The notes beneath the pieces were generated by a model. The model made no database searches, had not been told where the DNA came from, and saw only the letters and a program-made list of their open reading frames with translations. From Bacteroides neonati (GTDB taxonomy: Bacteria; Bacteroidota; Bacteroidia; Bacteroidales; Bacteroidaceae): a stretch of DNA of 64,000 bases. Where the stretch lies: the NCBI RefSeq assembly GCF_000499785.1, contig NZ_HG726022.1, positions 91,605 through 155,604 on the forward strand, read 5' to 3'. The translations under genes and the position numbers were made by a program. Positions 63,566 through 64,000 of this stretch are shown here, in pieces (the stretch's first letter is position 1; the number at the start of each line of letters is the position of its first letter).

Positions 63566-63880
63566 ATGAATGAATTAGAAAAAGCAGCAGCAAGTATATG
63601 TGGCGTGCATCCCGACTGGAGTAAGTTAGAATGTTTCAGAATAGGGTTCAAAGAGGGTGCCCAGTGGCAAGCCAAGCAATCCCCGTGGATCAGCGTAGAT
63701 GAACGGTTACCAGATGAAAATCAAATGGTGCTCTGCCAAATGAAGTCAAACAATGCAATTGTTAGTGCATATATCTACAAGAATGGGGAAGGCAATCCTC
63801 AAACAGCTACTTCCCCATTATTTGAGTTTGAGGATTATCAAGGCTATGAACCGATCCGATGGATGTCAATACCCGAATAG
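63566..63880 (+). CDS. DUF551 phage protein
   Basis: 104 residues. The C-terminal two thirds carry the DUF551 signature: SPWISVDERLPDENQMVLCQ, then FEDYQGYEPIRWMSIPE. N-terminal part with GFKEGAQWQAKQ, often seen in front of DUF551. Common in phage early regions; function unknown. GAGG upstream acts as a weak SD. Confidence 0.85.
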   Translation: MNELEKAAASICGVHPDWSKLECFRIGFKEGAQWQAKQSPWISVDERLPDENQMVLCQMKSNNAIVSAYIYKNGEGNPQTATSPLFEFEDYQGYEPIRWMSIPE

Positions 63881-63883
63881 CCT

Positions 63884-64000
63884 ATGTCTACATTAACACG
63901 TGACGAGCAGCAACTTAGAAAGATGATAAAGGATGCTACAGGAATGAAGGTTTACAAAGCATCGTTCAAGCCATTAGTATTCAATATCTATTACAGTATT
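63884..64000 (+). CDS. Partial phage gene at the window end
   Basis: ATG at 63884, 3 bases after the DUF551 stop, with 39 open codons (MSTLTRDEQQLRKMIKDATG) to the window edge. Too short to classify. Confidence 0.5.
   Translation, partial: MSTLTRDEQQLRKMIKDATGMKVYKASFKPLVFNIYYSI

Larger units (their letters stand above)
54280..64000. mobile_element. Left part of a prophage (early region), incomplete
   Basis: Divergent layout around an S24 repressor and operators, a rightward run of small phage-type genes (HTH, replication-type protein, DUF551) and cell-envelope cargo. The boundary is estimated from the last host gene (53922) and the repeat cluster. No integrase, transposase or structural gene is visible, so type and right end are unknown. 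Confidence 0.7.

Noticed and set aside
54280..64000. Mu-like transposable phage
   Set aside because: The repressor layout is compatible, but no DDE transposase or AAA partner gene follows the regulators in the visible 9 kb.
1..64000. CRISPR array, rRNA operon or complete IS element
   Set aside because: No regular spaced repeats, rRNA-like sequence or intact transposase was seen in reading the window.

Overview
The window looks like the chromosome of a member of the Bacteroidales, probably Bacteroides or a close relative. The evidence is a SusC/SusD pair, FimA/Mfa1-type fimbriae, a LruC-domain lipoprotein, a TamL-like lipoprotein barrel, and several promoters of the Bacteroidetes type (TAnnTTTG at -7). 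Leaders are A/T-rich and mostly lack a Shine-Dalgarno sequence. No rRNA, tRNA or CRISPR array was seen. The right end is the early region of a prophage that runs off the window.

Layout. 0-6.3 kb holds a Met-rich DUF4396 membrane protein, a LruC lipoprotein and housekeeping genes (sucC-sucD, fabD, thiD). 6.6-16.8 kb is a surface-variation locus. A tyrosine recombinase is followed by a short segment bounded by 16-bp inverted repeats of the form GTTAC-N7-GTAAC. Next come a decayed OmpA-type leader gene and a six-gene fimbrial operon: fimbrillin, FimB/Mfa2-like anchor, DUF3575, PD40-OmpA, and two large accessory or tip candidates. The only good promoter in the segment points away from the operon, so the sequenced orientation is probably OFF. 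17-31.3 kb is mostly housekeeping: M28 peptidase, RRM protein, ileS, a DksA-like protein, lspA, a DUF4296 lipoprotein, an RNA methyltransferase, a TamL-like barrel, DUF3332, DoxX and NDH-2.

32-37.3 kb is a SusC/SusD pair ending in a 28-bp perfect hairpin. 37.3-44 kb mixes small proteins, gene remnants and a DUF2776-like membrane protein. It also holds a beta-lactamase-fold protein that has lost its catalytic residues, paired with a cysteine hydrolase, and a second SpoU methyltransferase. 44.4-51.9 kb is a five-gene heavy-metal RND efflux operon with its own two-component system (outer-membrane channel, adaptor, pump, regulator, kinase). 52.3-53.9 kb has an AraC/GyrI-type regulator and a GNAT-YoaP protein.

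From about 54.3 kb a prophage begins. An S24 repressor and three leftward cell-envelope genes lie left of an operator region. A rightward early operon follows, with small HTH and membrane proteins, an SPFH/band-7 lipoprotein, a protein that reads as four tandem ribbon-helix-helix-like modules, a Cys-rich protein interrupted by a one-base frameshift at a possible slippery heptamer, a replication-type protein, and phage hypotheticals including DUF551. No integrase or transposase of this prophage is visible.

The strongest leads are the phase-variable fimbrial switch, the pseudo-beta-lactamase/cysteine-hydrolase pair, the four-module RHH-like phage protein, the frameshifted Cys-rich gene, and a cis-element repeated before two phage genes. 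All functional assignments are from reading the sequence; no database search was run.
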